DNA of 12,633 bases from JBFXDI01 sp050181295 (lineage in GTDB: Bacteria > Pseudomonadota > Alphaproteobacteria > Rhizobiales > Aestuariivirgaceae): contig JBFXDI010000115.1 of assembly GCA_050181295.1 (NCBI GenBank), positions 1-12,633 of the forward strand, given 5' to 3'. Position 1 is the first letter of the stretch, and every line of letters starts with the position of its first letter. Of this stretch, positions 1 to 6,007 are shown piece by piece. The position numbers and the translations under genes are program-made. A model generated the notes under the pieces. The model saw only the letters and a program-made list of their open reading frames with translations. It searched no databases and was not told where the DNA came from.

Positions 1-58
1 CCTTCAGTCCCTTCATGAGCTCAGGGATGATGGAGACGGCGAAACCGACGTCGAACAT
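1..58 (-). CDS. Amino acid/ectoine-type ABC transporter permease, N-terminal fragment (EhuD-like)
   Basis: Only the first 19 codons are inside the window; the gene continues past base 1. The ATG (58-56) follows the TAA of the upstream permease after 3 nt, and a GAGG sequence inside the end of that gene can serve as ribosome binding site. The peptide begins MFDVGFAVSIIPELMKGLK, the usual cytoplasmic start of HisM/GlnP-type permeases (hydrophobic lead, then a P-x-L-x-x-G-L pattern before the first membrane helix). As third gene after a binding protein and a permease, it is most likely the second half of a heterodimeric permease, called EhuD in ectoine systems. An ATPase (EhuA-like) would be expected outside the window. 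The family call is fairly safe; the substrate call rests on the neighbours. Confidence 0.7.
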   Translation of the reverse strand, partial: MFDVGFAVSIIPELMKGLK

Positions 59-61
59 GGC

Positions 62-709
62 TTACCTCACCCGCTCGGCGCGCTTCTCGGCCAGCCGCAC
101 GAGCCAGGTCAGCGGGTATGCCATGGCGAAATAGAGGAGCAGCACCGTTCCCCACACCTCCACCGAGCGGCCGGTCGTCACCACCATCTGGCGGCCGGAG
201 AAGGTGAGCTCGGTCAGCGTGATGAGCGAAACGAGTGAGGTCGCCTTGATGAGCTCGATCAGCAGGTTTCCGAACGAAGGCAGCATGAGCACCAGCGCCT
301 GCGGGATGACGACGAGGCGGTAGGCCTGAATGCGTGTGAGGCCCAAGGCCTGCGCCCCCTCGTGCTGGCCTACCGGCACCGAGGCGAGGCCCGCCCGCAC
401 CACTTCCGAGCCATAGGCGGACATGTTCATGGCGAGGCCCACGACCGCCGTGGTCATGGGCGGAAGCGAGATGCCGAAGGCCGGCAGGATGAAGAACAGG
501 TAGAAGAGCTGCACGATGGCGGACGTGCCGCGCAGCACCTCCACATAGGCCGTCGCGAACCAGCGCACCGGCTTCCATGGCGCGGCGCGCGCGAAGGCGA
601 CCACGAAGGACAGGGCCAGCGCGAACACGGCCGTGATCAACGTGATCTGGAGGGTCACCGCAGCTCCCTTGAGGAGCTGCGGCAGGATGTCGAGGGGCGT
701 TCCGGTCAC
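62..709 (-). CDS. ehuC: Polar amino acid/ectoine-type ABC transporter permease (EhuC-like)
   Basis: Inner-membrane permease of 215 residues, the normal size for the HisQ/GlnP/EhuC family. It begins with a short cytoplasmic lead ending in LPQLLKG, followed by a first helix at about residues 17-40. The family pattern E-V-L-R-G-T occurs at 57-62, and the ATPase-contacting EAA-type loop starts near residue 117 (E-G-A-Q-A-L-G-L-T). Several more hydrophobic segments follow, and the C-terminus is basic. The start is a GTG (709-707), 15 nt after the binding protein's stop codon, with an AAGGG stretch very close upstream; no in-frame ATG exists before residue 85. It is co-directional with the binding protein and the next permease, so they probably form one operon. 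The permease class is clear; assignment to ectoine rather than another polar amino acid depends on the binding protein. Confidence 0.82.
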   Translation of the reverse strand: MTGTPLDILPQLLKGAAVTLQITLITAVFALALSFVVAFARAAPWKPVRWFATAYVEVLRGTSAIVQLFYLFFILPAFGISLPPMTTAVVGLAMNMSAYGSEVVRAGLASVPVGQHEGAQALGLTRIQAYRLVVIPQALVLMLPSFGNLLIELIKATSLVSLITLTELTFSGRQMVVTTGRSVEVWGTVLLLYFAMAYPLTWLVRLAEKRAERVR

Positions 710-724
710 GCCCTTGTCCGCGGA

Positions 725-1612
725 TCAGGCCTTGCAGAGGCGCTCGGCGGTATCTTCCGGTGTCGGCAGCTCGTCCTTGCCGTAGCCGTACTTGGACACG
801 ATCTCGAGCAGCTTGCCGCTCGCCAGCATCTTCGCAATCTCGGCGTCGAGGACTTCCTTGAGCTGCGTGTCGTCCTTGCGCAGGCCAAGCGCGCCGTAGC
901 CATAGTCCGGATTGCCGTTCGCGTCCTTCTCCTGCTCGAAGGGCTCCACGCGCTCCACCGCCGGGTCGTTGACCGTCTTGAGCAGGTCGCCGAGCTCGAG
1001 GCCCGGGAAGTAGATCACATCGACGCGGCCGGCCTTCATGCCGGCGAGCGCCTCGGTGGCGTTGGCGAATAGCACCACGCGGTCCTGCGGCACGCCGGCC
1101 TTGGACAATCCCTCGACCTGCGCCGAGCCGTTCTGGGTGCCCACGATGGCGTCGGCATGGGCGGCGAGCGCGGTCACGCTGTTGACCCCCTTGGGGTTGC
1201 CCTTGAGCGCAGCGAACCCGTAGCCGGCGCGCGTCACCGGATTGGTGAAGGCGATGGCCTCGCAGCGGTTGGGGCGTATGTACATGCCGGCGCCGATGAT
1301 GTCGAAGCGGTTGGCGTTGATGCCGGGGATGAGCGCGTTGAATTCCACGATCTCGGCCTTCAGCTCCTTCACCCCGTGCGGCTCGAGCGCGGCGCGGATG
1401 ACATCGGGAATGGCGCCCGCGAAAGTGCCGTCGGTCTCGACGAAGCCGTAGGGCTTCTCGTTGGCGATGCCGACCGAGACGACCCCTTCCCGCTTGATCC
1501 GCTCGATCGTCGTCTCGGCGCGTGCGGTGCCGGGCACCAGCGCCATTCCGGCAACCGCGAGCCCCGTCTTCAGAAAGCGCCGGCGCGGCAGTCTTGCATC
1601 GAAGATCGGCAT
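725..1612 (-). CDS. ehuB: Periplasmic solute-binding protein, ectoine/hydroxyectoine type (EhuB-like)
   Basis: Type II (SBP_bac_3) binding protein of 295 residues for an ABC importer. A twin-arginine-style signal peptide has RRRFLK at 10-15, a hydrophobic stretch at about 16-28 and likely cleavage after ARA (32). Aligned from memory with Sinorhizobium EhuB, the ligand cage seems conserved: E52, aromatic Y55, aromatic F91, aromatic Y111 and R116 in the pattern Y-I-R-P-N-R-C match the Glu, three aromatics and Arg that bind ectoine. The mature protein ends in LCKA, like EhuB's LC-containing tail. I chose the ATG at 1612 because AGGAG lies 9 nt upstream; an ATG at 1621 abuts that AGGAG, and upstream extensions lack a signal-like start. 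It is the first gene of a binding protein-permease-permease operon. A related compatible solute or amino acid remains possible as ligand. Confidence 0.78.
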   Translation of the reverse strand: MPIFDARLPRRRFLKTGLAVAGMALVPGTARAETTIERIKREGVVSVGIANEKPYGFVETDGTFAGAIPDVIRAALEPHGVKELKAEIVEFNALIPGINANRFDIIGAGMYIRPNRCEAIAFTNPVTRAGYGFAALKGNPKGVNSVTALAAHADAIVGTQNGSAQVEGLSKAGVPQDRVVLFANATEALAGMKAGRVDVIYFPGLELGDLLKTVNDPAVERVEPFEQEKDANGNPDYGYGALGLRKDDTQLKEVLDAEIAKMLASGKLLEIVSKYGYGKDELPTPEDTAERLCKA

Positions 1613-1710
1613 GGCTTGCATCTCCTGATATGGGGCGAATTCCGGGTTCTCCGTGATAAGAAAGGAGGTGCACGGAAGAGTCAACGAAAGTCAGGGAAAG
1701 TCAGGAAGAC
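1613..1710. promoter_or_regulatory. Divergent intergenic region between ehuB-like and M14 deacylase genes
   Basis: This 98-bp gap must hold promoters for both the transporter operon (leftward) and the deacylase gene (rightward). I could not identify convincing -35/-10 pairs. It contains a strong Shine-Dalgarno-like sequence, AAAGGAGGTG at 1661-1670, which is too far from the deacylase ATG to serve it, and a perfect tandem repeat at 1686-1705. A shared regulator acting on both genes would fit, but that is inference. Confidence 0.45.
1686..1705 (+). repeat. Perfect tandem 10-bp direct repeat upstream of the M14 deacylase gene
   Basis: GAAAGTCAGG occurs twice back to back (1686-1695 and 1696-1705), and a looser copy (GGAAGAGTCAAC) precedes it at 1674-1685. 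The second copy ends in the AGGA that serves as ribosome binding site for the ATG at 1711. The repeat could be an operator with one-turn spacing or only a local duplication. The sequence is certain; the function is unknown. Confidence 0.6.
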
Positions 1711-2661
1711 ATGCTTGAACCCGGCCTCCATCGCTCGGAGCTCACCTTCGAGCATTCCGCACTCCAGGGCTGGCGCTGGCCGAGCGTCGAGATCGTGGGG
1801 CAGCGGCCGGGCCCGCGGATCGCGGTCATCGCCGGCATCCACGTCAACGAGACGTCGAGCATCGAGGCCGCGATCCGCCTCCAGCGCGCGCTCGATCCCT
1901 CGACGCTCAGGGGCCGCGTCTCGATCATCCCCATCGTCAACCTGCCGGCCGTGCCGCGCTGGTCGCAGTATGTGTGCCCGCTCGACGGCAAGAACATCAA
2001 CTTCTCCTTCCCCGGCCGGCCGGACGGCACCTTCTCGGAAGCGGTCGCCTGGGCGCTCCTCGATGCATGGGCGGCCGATGCCGACTGCTTCGTGGACATG
2101 CATGGCGGCGATCTCTGCGAGAACGTCTCGCACTTCACCGTGGCGCAGCAGATCGGCGATGAAGCCTTCGACCGGCGCAACGTGGAGCTCGCCTGCTGCT
2201 TCGATTCCGAGATCGTGGTGCGGCTCGATCCGTCGCATCTGAAGAAGCCGGGCCGGAGCTGCACCGGGCGCGCGGGACGGAAGCAGCATGCGGCATTCTC
2301 GGAAGCCGGCCGGCTCGGCGTCATCGAGGAGAAGAACGTCCTCTTCCACTTCGAGGGCGTGCTGCGCATCGCCAAGACGCTGGGCATGATCGAGGCGGCG
2401 CCGCCCAAGCGTCGCGAGCCTGTGATCGTCGACCGCTATCTCTGGGTGCCGGCGACGGCCGATGCCTTCTACCGCTACCGCGTCGAGGCCGGATACAGAG
2501 TGCCCAAGGGCGCCGTGGTGGCGGTCGGCGAGAACACCTATGGCGAGACCGTCGCGGAGGTGCGGGCGCCCGAGGACGGCTACATCCTATGGACCCTCAC
2601 CCACGCGCTCGTCCAGAAGGACACCTTCATCGTCGGCCTCGGGGTGCAGGGAAAGGTGTAG
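1711..2661 (+). CDS. Zinc deacylase, succinylglutamate desuccinylase/aspartoacylase (M14) family
   Basis: Cytosolic-looking protein of 316 residues without signal peptide, predicted to hydrolyse an N-acyl amino acid or similar amide using one zinc ion. Zinc ligands are visible as H44-x-x-E47 in A-G-I-H-V-N-E and H131 in D-M-H-G-G. E198 in F-S-E-A-G is the probable catalytic glutamate. The C-terminal part (about 247-316) has the family's small beta domain, with KGAVVAVGENTYGE and EVRAPEDGYI patterns. Unusually, the N-R pair that holds the substrate carboxylate in most relatives (D-G-K-N-x-N-R) reads N97-F98 here. The ATG has AGGAAG at 1703-1708. It is divergent from an Ehu-like importer, which fits a role on the imported solute, as DoeB/EutE (N-acetyl-diaminobutyrate deacetylase) has in ectoine degradation. 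Whether it is DoeB itself cannot be decided here. Confidence 0.8.
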   Translation: MLEPGLHRSELTFEHSALQGWRWPSVEIVGQRPGPRIAVIAGIHVNETSSIEAAIRLQRALDPSTLRGRVSIIPIVNLPAVPRWSQYVCPLDGKNINFSFPGRPDGTFSEAVAWALLDAWAADADCFVDMHGGDLCENVSHFTVAQQIGDEAFDRRNVELACCFDSEIVVRLDPSHLKKPGRSCTGRAGRKQHAAFSEAGRLGVIEEKNVLFHFEGVLRIAKTLGMIEAAPPKRREPVIVDRYLWVPATADAFYRYRVEAGYRVPKGAVVAVGENTYGETVAEVRAPEDGYILWTLTHALVQKDTFIVGLGVQGKV

Positions 2662-2702
2662 CAGGCGCGGACGTCCTACCCTTCGCCCCCCGGCATCTCG
2701 CC

Positions 2703-2791
2703 ACCGTCATGGCCGGCCCCCGAGCCGGCCATCCTTTTCCTTGTGGGTGCCTATCCAAAGGATTGCCGGGTCAAGCCCGGCAATGACGGGG
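2703..2791. repeat. Pair of inverted REP-like palindromes between convergent genes
   Basis: Two hairpins lie in opposite orientation in the gap between the deacylase and moeA stop codons. Hairpin one has a perfect 9-bp stem, ATGGCCGGC (2709-2717) with GCCGGCCAT (2724-2732). Hairpin two has a perfect 9-bp stem, ATTGCCGGG (2762-2770) with CCCGGCAAT (2776-2784). Each carries the same outer flank, CCGTCAT on the left and its complement ATGACGG on the right, so the unit is a composite inverted element. Similar sequences are dispersed in many Hyphomicrobiales genomes (from memory). It may also end transcription from both sides. The rest of the 166-bp gap shows nothing recognisable. Confidence 0.75.
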
Positions 2792-2827
2792 GATGGGTCT
2801 CATGACTGCGTCGAGGATCGAGGCAGC

Positions 2828-4102
2828 CTACTTCGGCGGCAGTCCGAGCTCCGTGAACGGAATGAACGCCAGGGGCTCGCCCTCGGCGATGGCCGTCATC
2901 TCCTCCGGCACCTCAATGAGACCCTCCGCCTGCCGCAAGCCCGAGATGAGCGCCGATCCGTCGTACGCGAACTTCTGCAGCACCGGCCGCCCGTCGCCCC
3001 CGTAGCCGATCCAGCCCCGCCAATATTCGCGCCGGCCGGGCTTCCTCTCCGCCACGGCGAAGCCCGCTGGCACCAGATAGCGCCGGGGCTCATGCCAGAA
3101 GGCGCCCTGGAGGCGCGCCAGGATCAGGCGCGCATAGAGCCCGAAGGAGACGAAGGCCGCGACCGGATTGCCCGGCAGGCCGCAGAACACGGTGTCGCCT
3201 ACCTGCCCCATGGCGAGCCTGCGTCCAGGCTTCACGGCGAGCCCCCAGGCATGAACCGAGCCCAGCGCGCCGAGAGCCTCCATGACATGGTCCGTCTCGC
3301 CCCTGCTCGCGCCGCCGGTCGAGATCACCACGTCGCAGACCTCGGCCGCGGCCTCGAGCGCCGTTCGAACCATGGCCGGATCGTCGGGAATGATGCCAAG
3401 GTCGGCCGCGCCGAAGCCCATGGCCGCCAGCATGCCGTTCAGCATGAAGTGGTTCGAGTCGAAGACCTGGGTCACGCCGAGCGGCTCGCCCGGACGCACC
3501 ACCTCGTTGCCGGTCGACAGAAGTCCGATCGTCAGCGGCCGGAAGCAGCGCAGCTCCGTGCGCCCCGCGGCGGCGATGGCTGCAAGCTCCTGCGGCCTCA
3601 GTCTCTGCCCGGCATCCGCCAGCTTGCCGCCCGACCGCACGTCCTCGCCGGCCTTCCGCAGGTTGGCGCCGGGCTTCAGACCCGACGGGACGACAATGTG
3701 ATCGTCCTCGACCGTCACGTCCTCCTGCATGACGCAGGTATCGGCGTTTGCCGGTATGGCCGCGCCGGTGAAGACACGCGCGGCCTCGCCCTTCTCCAAG
3801 GGCTTCAGCGCCTCATCGCCAGCGGCGATCCGCTCGGCGACCTTTAGGCGGTTGTGGTTCCGGAACAGGCTGCCATAGGCAAAGGCGTAGCCGTCGACAG
3901 CCGCGTTGGAGAAGCCCGGAACGGGGCGCGCCGCGAAGACGTCCTCGGCGAGGACCCGGCCATAGGCTTGCGCCAGGGGAACGATCTCGGTCCGCGCGAC
4001 CGCGATCAGCCGCTCGTCGATGAGCTTCAGCGCCTCGGCATGGCGCAGCGTCTCCTTGCCGGGCCGGAAGCAGTCGTCGAGGAGCCGGCGGGCCGTTTTC
4101 AT
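2828..4102 (-). CDS. moeA: Molybdopterin molybdotransferase MoeA
   Basis: MoeA (424 residues) inserts molybdate into adenylylated molybdopterin, releasing AMP, in the cytoplasm. The sequence shows the N-terminal MoeA domain with S-N-A-A-V-D70-G-Y-A (equivalent to the E. coli catalytic Asp59 region), and T112-G-A-A-I-P followed by D-T-C-V-M-Q-E-D. The MoCF-binding domain follows with L-L-S-T-G-N-E200, S-T-G-G-A-S-R-G-E-T-D271 and G-L-P-G-N-P at 308-313. A C-terminal beta domain starts near residue 340. Length matches the family. The ATG at 4102 overlaps the mobB stop as ATGA, which fixes the start; a longer open frame reaching 4405 only runs through mobB. It is the last gene of the Moco operon, ending 37 nt before the REP-like repeats. 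The variant S-R-G instead of S-V-G in the third motif is a minor departure. Confidence 0.95.
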   Translation of the reverse strand: MKTARRLLDDCFRPGKETLRHAEALKLIDERLIAVARTEIVPLAQAYGRVLAEDVFAARPVPGFSNAAVDGYAFAYGSLFRNHNRLKVAERIAAGDEALKPLEKGEAARVFTGAAIPANADTCVMQEDVTVEDDHIVVPSGLKPGANLRKAGEDVRSGGKLADAGQRLRPQELAAIAAAGRTELRCFRPLTIGLLSTGNEVVRPGEPLGVTQVFDSNHFMLNGMLAAMGFGAADLGIIPDDPAMVRTALEAAAEVCDVVISTGGASRGETDHVMEALGALGSVHAWGLAVKPGRRLAMGQVGDTVFCGLPGNPVAAFVSFGLYARLILARLQGAFWHEPRRYLVPAGFAVAERKPGRREYWRGWIGYGGDGRPVLQKFAYDGSALISGLRQAEGLIEVPEEMTAIAEGEPLAFIPFTELGLPPK

Positions 4103-4617
4103 GGGCGCATCCTCTCGGCGAGCCCGAAATGCCGGCAGACGAAATCGGCGACGGCCTCGGCATCGTCGCGGTAGAACACCGGCACACGCTCCTCGGGCAG
4201 CGGCTCGGCGGAGGCGACGGCGATGACGGCCGGATCGCCGCCCACGAGCTCGGGATGCCCCAGCGCCGGGTCCCGCACCTCGATCTTCGGATGCGGGGAG
4301 CGCCTGTAGCCCTCCACGATCACCAGATCGCAAGGTCCGAGACGCCCGAGCATCTCCTCGAGCGTCGGCTCCGGCTCGTCGCCCCGCGTGTGCACGACCG
4401 CCCACAGCCGGTCCGACACGACCGCTATCTCGCGCGCGCCGGCCATGCGGTGGCGATGGCTGTCACGGCCCTCATGGTCGATCTCGAAATCGTGGTGGGC
4501 GTGCTTGACGGTCGAAACCACGAGCCCGCGCGCGACGAGAACCTTCACCAGCCTCTCCACCAGCGTCGTCTTGCCGGCATTCTTGTAGCCGGCGATGCCG
4601 ATGACATTGCGCGTCAC
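4099..4617 (-). CDS. mobB: Molybdopterin-guanine dinucleotide biosynthesis protein MobB
   Basis: Small P-loop GTP-binding protein (172 residues) that assists MobA in forming molybdopterin guanine dinucleotide; it is helpful but not essential in E. coli. Walker A is G10-Y-K-N-A-G-K-T-T18. The family pattern V-K-H-A-H-H-D-F-E-I-D follows, then D-L-V-I-V-E-G-Y, the typical Walker B region of MobB with a Glu-Gly pair. The start is GTG at 4617, overlapping the mobA TGA as GTGA; no nearby in-frame ATG exists. Its own stop overlaps the moeA ATG as ATGA, so mobA, mobB and moeA are probably translationally coupled. It is not fused to MobA or MoeA, as happens in some other bacteria. Confidence 0.93.
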   Translation of the reverse strand: MTRNVIGIAGYKNAGKTTLVERLVKVLVARGLVVSTVKHAHHDFEIDHEGRDSHRHRMAGAREIAVVSDRLWAVVHTRGDEPEPTLEEMLGRLGPCDLVIVEGYRRSPHPKIEVRDPALGHPELVGGDPAVIAVASAEPLPEERVPVFYRDDAEAVADFVCRHFGLAERMRP

Positions 4618-5228
4618 GGCCGAAACGCCTCCGCGATACGCTCGGCCTCGGCGAGGTCCGCCGGCCGGTTGACGTTGAAGAAGGGATCGTAGTCCGCCGC
4701 CGGGAAGTCAACGACCGCGGGATCACGCCTCTCGACCCAAGCGCTTGCCTGCCGCTGCCCTTCCGAAAGGTCGCGGCGCAATTCCGCAGCCAGGGAAACG
4801 GGCCAGAGCGCGAAAACCGGGTGCAGGCGGCCGTTCGAGGCCGCCACGGCCAGCCGCTCCGCCCTGCCTTCCTGCGCTCTCTTGAGGCGGACGACCAGGT
4901 CGCGCGGAAAGAAGGGCGTGTCCGTTGCAGCCGTGGCGACGGATCGCGCCTCGGGCGCATGCGCGGCCGACCATTCCAGCACGGCCAGCACGCCCGCCAG
5001 CGGCCCCATATGGCCTTCGATGCTGTCCGGCACCACGGGAAGCCCGAACGATGAGAAACGCGCCGGTTTTCCGTTGGCGTTGAGGATCAGCGTATCGACC
5101 TGCGGTCCCATGCGTTCGATGACAAGTTCGAGTATCGGCCGGCCGCCGAGCGCCATGAGGCCCTTGTCGCCGCCGCCCATGCGCCGCGACAGTCCGCCCG
5201 CAAGGATGCAGCCCACAATCATCGCCAT
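4614..5228 (-). CDS. mobA: Molybdenum cofactor guanylyltransferase MobA
   Basis: MobA (204 residues) transfers GMP from GTP to molybdopterin to make the guanine dinucleotide cofactor used by DMSO-reductase-family enzymes. The N-terminus carries the nucleotide-binding signature L-A-G-G-L-S-R-R-M-G-G-G-D-K-G (about 9-23). P-D-S-I-E-G-H-M-G-P-L-A-G-V, the T-D-T-P-F-F metal-binding region and the terminal F-N-V-N-R-P-A-D-L pattern follow, all in family order. Length is normal. Two starts are possible, the ATG at 5228 and another at 5222; neither has a clear Shine-Dalgarno sequence, and the first lies 16 nt after the MOSC gene stop. Its presence suggests that the host makes at least one MGD-dependent enzyme. 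Confidence 0.93.
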   Translation of the reverse strand: MAMIVGCILAGGLSRRMGGGDKGLMALGGRPILELVIERMGPQVDTLILNANGKPARFSSFGLPVVPDSIEGHMGPLAGVLAVLEWSAAHAPEARSVATAATDTPFFPRDLVVRLKRAQEGRAERLAVAASNGRLHPVFALWPVSLAAELRRDLSEGQRQASAWVERRDPAVVDFPAADYDPFFNVNRPADLAEAERIAEAFRP

Positions 5229-5244
5229 CGCCCGTCGGGCAAGG

Positions 5245-5856
5245 TCAGGCCGCCGCTTCCTTCTCGCGCTTGGCGGCAGGCGCCTCGTAATGCCATTGCG
5301 GCGGCAAGTGCACGGCGATCGTGTCGCCGACCCGAATCCAGCCTTCCCGCTCGACCCAGCCGGTGACGCCGCGTAGATGCGTGGCGCGCGGCACGAAAAG
5401 CGGCCCCTTGCCCGGATAGTGACTGTCGATCACCTCGGCCGGAAAGCGGCAGGGCGCGTTCTCGGTATCCACGACCAGGGAGGCGCCGGAGGAGAAGATG
5501 AGCCGGGTCGAGCCCGGAAGGTGCGTGAGCTTCGGGATGCCCGAGAGGAGCAGATTGGCGCCCAGCCAGTCGGGCTTGATCTCGGGTACCTCCATCCTGG
5601 CCGCGATCTCCTCCAGTTCCTCGCGCGAGACGATGGAAGCCTGGCGGGTGTTGCGGATCGGCGTGTCCTTCTCGTACTGGCGACGTACCCTCACGTCCGC
5701 CGGCCGGGTGAGGCCGCCATGGCAGTCGCCCTCGAGGCCGGCGAAGGTGGCGCGCACCTCCGCGACATCCGATTTCTCCAGCCCGAGCGCGCGGTCCGGG
5801 CTGATCAGCACGGCCTCGACGCAGCCCCTGATCGCGGTCGGATGCAGGATGGTCAT
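5245..5856 (-). CDS. MOSC-domain protein, first gene of the Moco operon
   Basis: Stand-alone MOSC protein of 203 residues. MOSC domains occur at the end of eukaryotic Moco sulfurase and in mARC/YcbX and YiiM proteins, where a conserved cysteine handles sulfur or binds the cofactor. Family marks are G40-L-E-G-D-C-H-G-G near the start, G-A-N-L-L-L-S-G at 99-106, E-N-A-P-C136 with the expected reactive cysteine, and R-G-V-T-G-W-V-E-R-E-G-W-I-R-V-G-D near the C-terminus. The ATG at 5856 has GGGAG 7 nt upstream. Transcription is co-directional with mobA, 16 nt apart, so it is likely the operon's first gene and works on Moco or on Moco enzymes. The exact activity of bacterial stand-alone MOSC proteins is poorly known, and I do not assign one. 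Confidence 0.85.
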   Translation of the reverse strand: MTILHPTAIRGCVEAVLISPDRALGLEKSDVAEVRATFAGLEGDCHGGLTRPADVRVRRQYEKDTPIRNTRQASIVSREELEEIAARMEVPEIKPDWLGANLLLSGIPKLTHLPGSTRLIFSSGASLVVDTENAPCRFPAEVIDSHYPGKGPLFVPRATHLRGVTGWVEREGWIRVGDTIAVHLPPQWHYEAPAAKREKEAAA

Positions 5857-5902
5857 GGTGCAACTCCCGGGCTCCAATGGCGGCGTGCAAACTAGCCGCT
5901 GC

Positions 5903-5920
5903 GACTTGCGAGGCCAAGTC
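5903..5920. promoter_or_regulatory. Inverted repeat in the divergent MOSC/HAAT binding protein region
   Basis: GACTTG (5903-5908) and CAAGTC (5915-5920) form a perfect 6-bp dyad with a 6-bp centre. It lies in the 151-bp gap between the divergent MOSC gene and the transporter binding protein gene, 87 bp before the latter's ATG. It could be an operator; no clear promoter boxes were found around it. Six-base dyads also arise by chance. Confidence 0.35.
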
Positions 5921-6007
5921 CCGTCCGATAGCGTTCGCCTGAAGCAGCAAAACGCGCGGTCCGGCAGGAAAATCAACACGATGCGGAGCCGCAACCGGGA
6001 GGATCCG

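Noticed and set aside
21..1673. A 550-codon minus-strand open frame spanning the permease and binding protein genes
   Set aside because: It reads the wrong frame of two well-supported genes; its translation is Arg/Gly-rich and low in complexity.
2703..2791. Possible CRISPR or attachment site in the palindromes
   Set aside because: Only two opposed hairpins without regular spacers, cas genes or integrase nearby; REP-like elements explain them better.
2462..3847. 461-codon plus-strand open frame running from the deacylase gene across moeA
   Set aside because: It is a shadow frame antisense to moeA, crossing the repeats, with no protein-like features.
4103..4405. N-terminal extension of MoeA by 101 residues
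   Set aside because: It lies within mobB in another frame; the MoeA family start and the ATGA overlap place the start at 4102.
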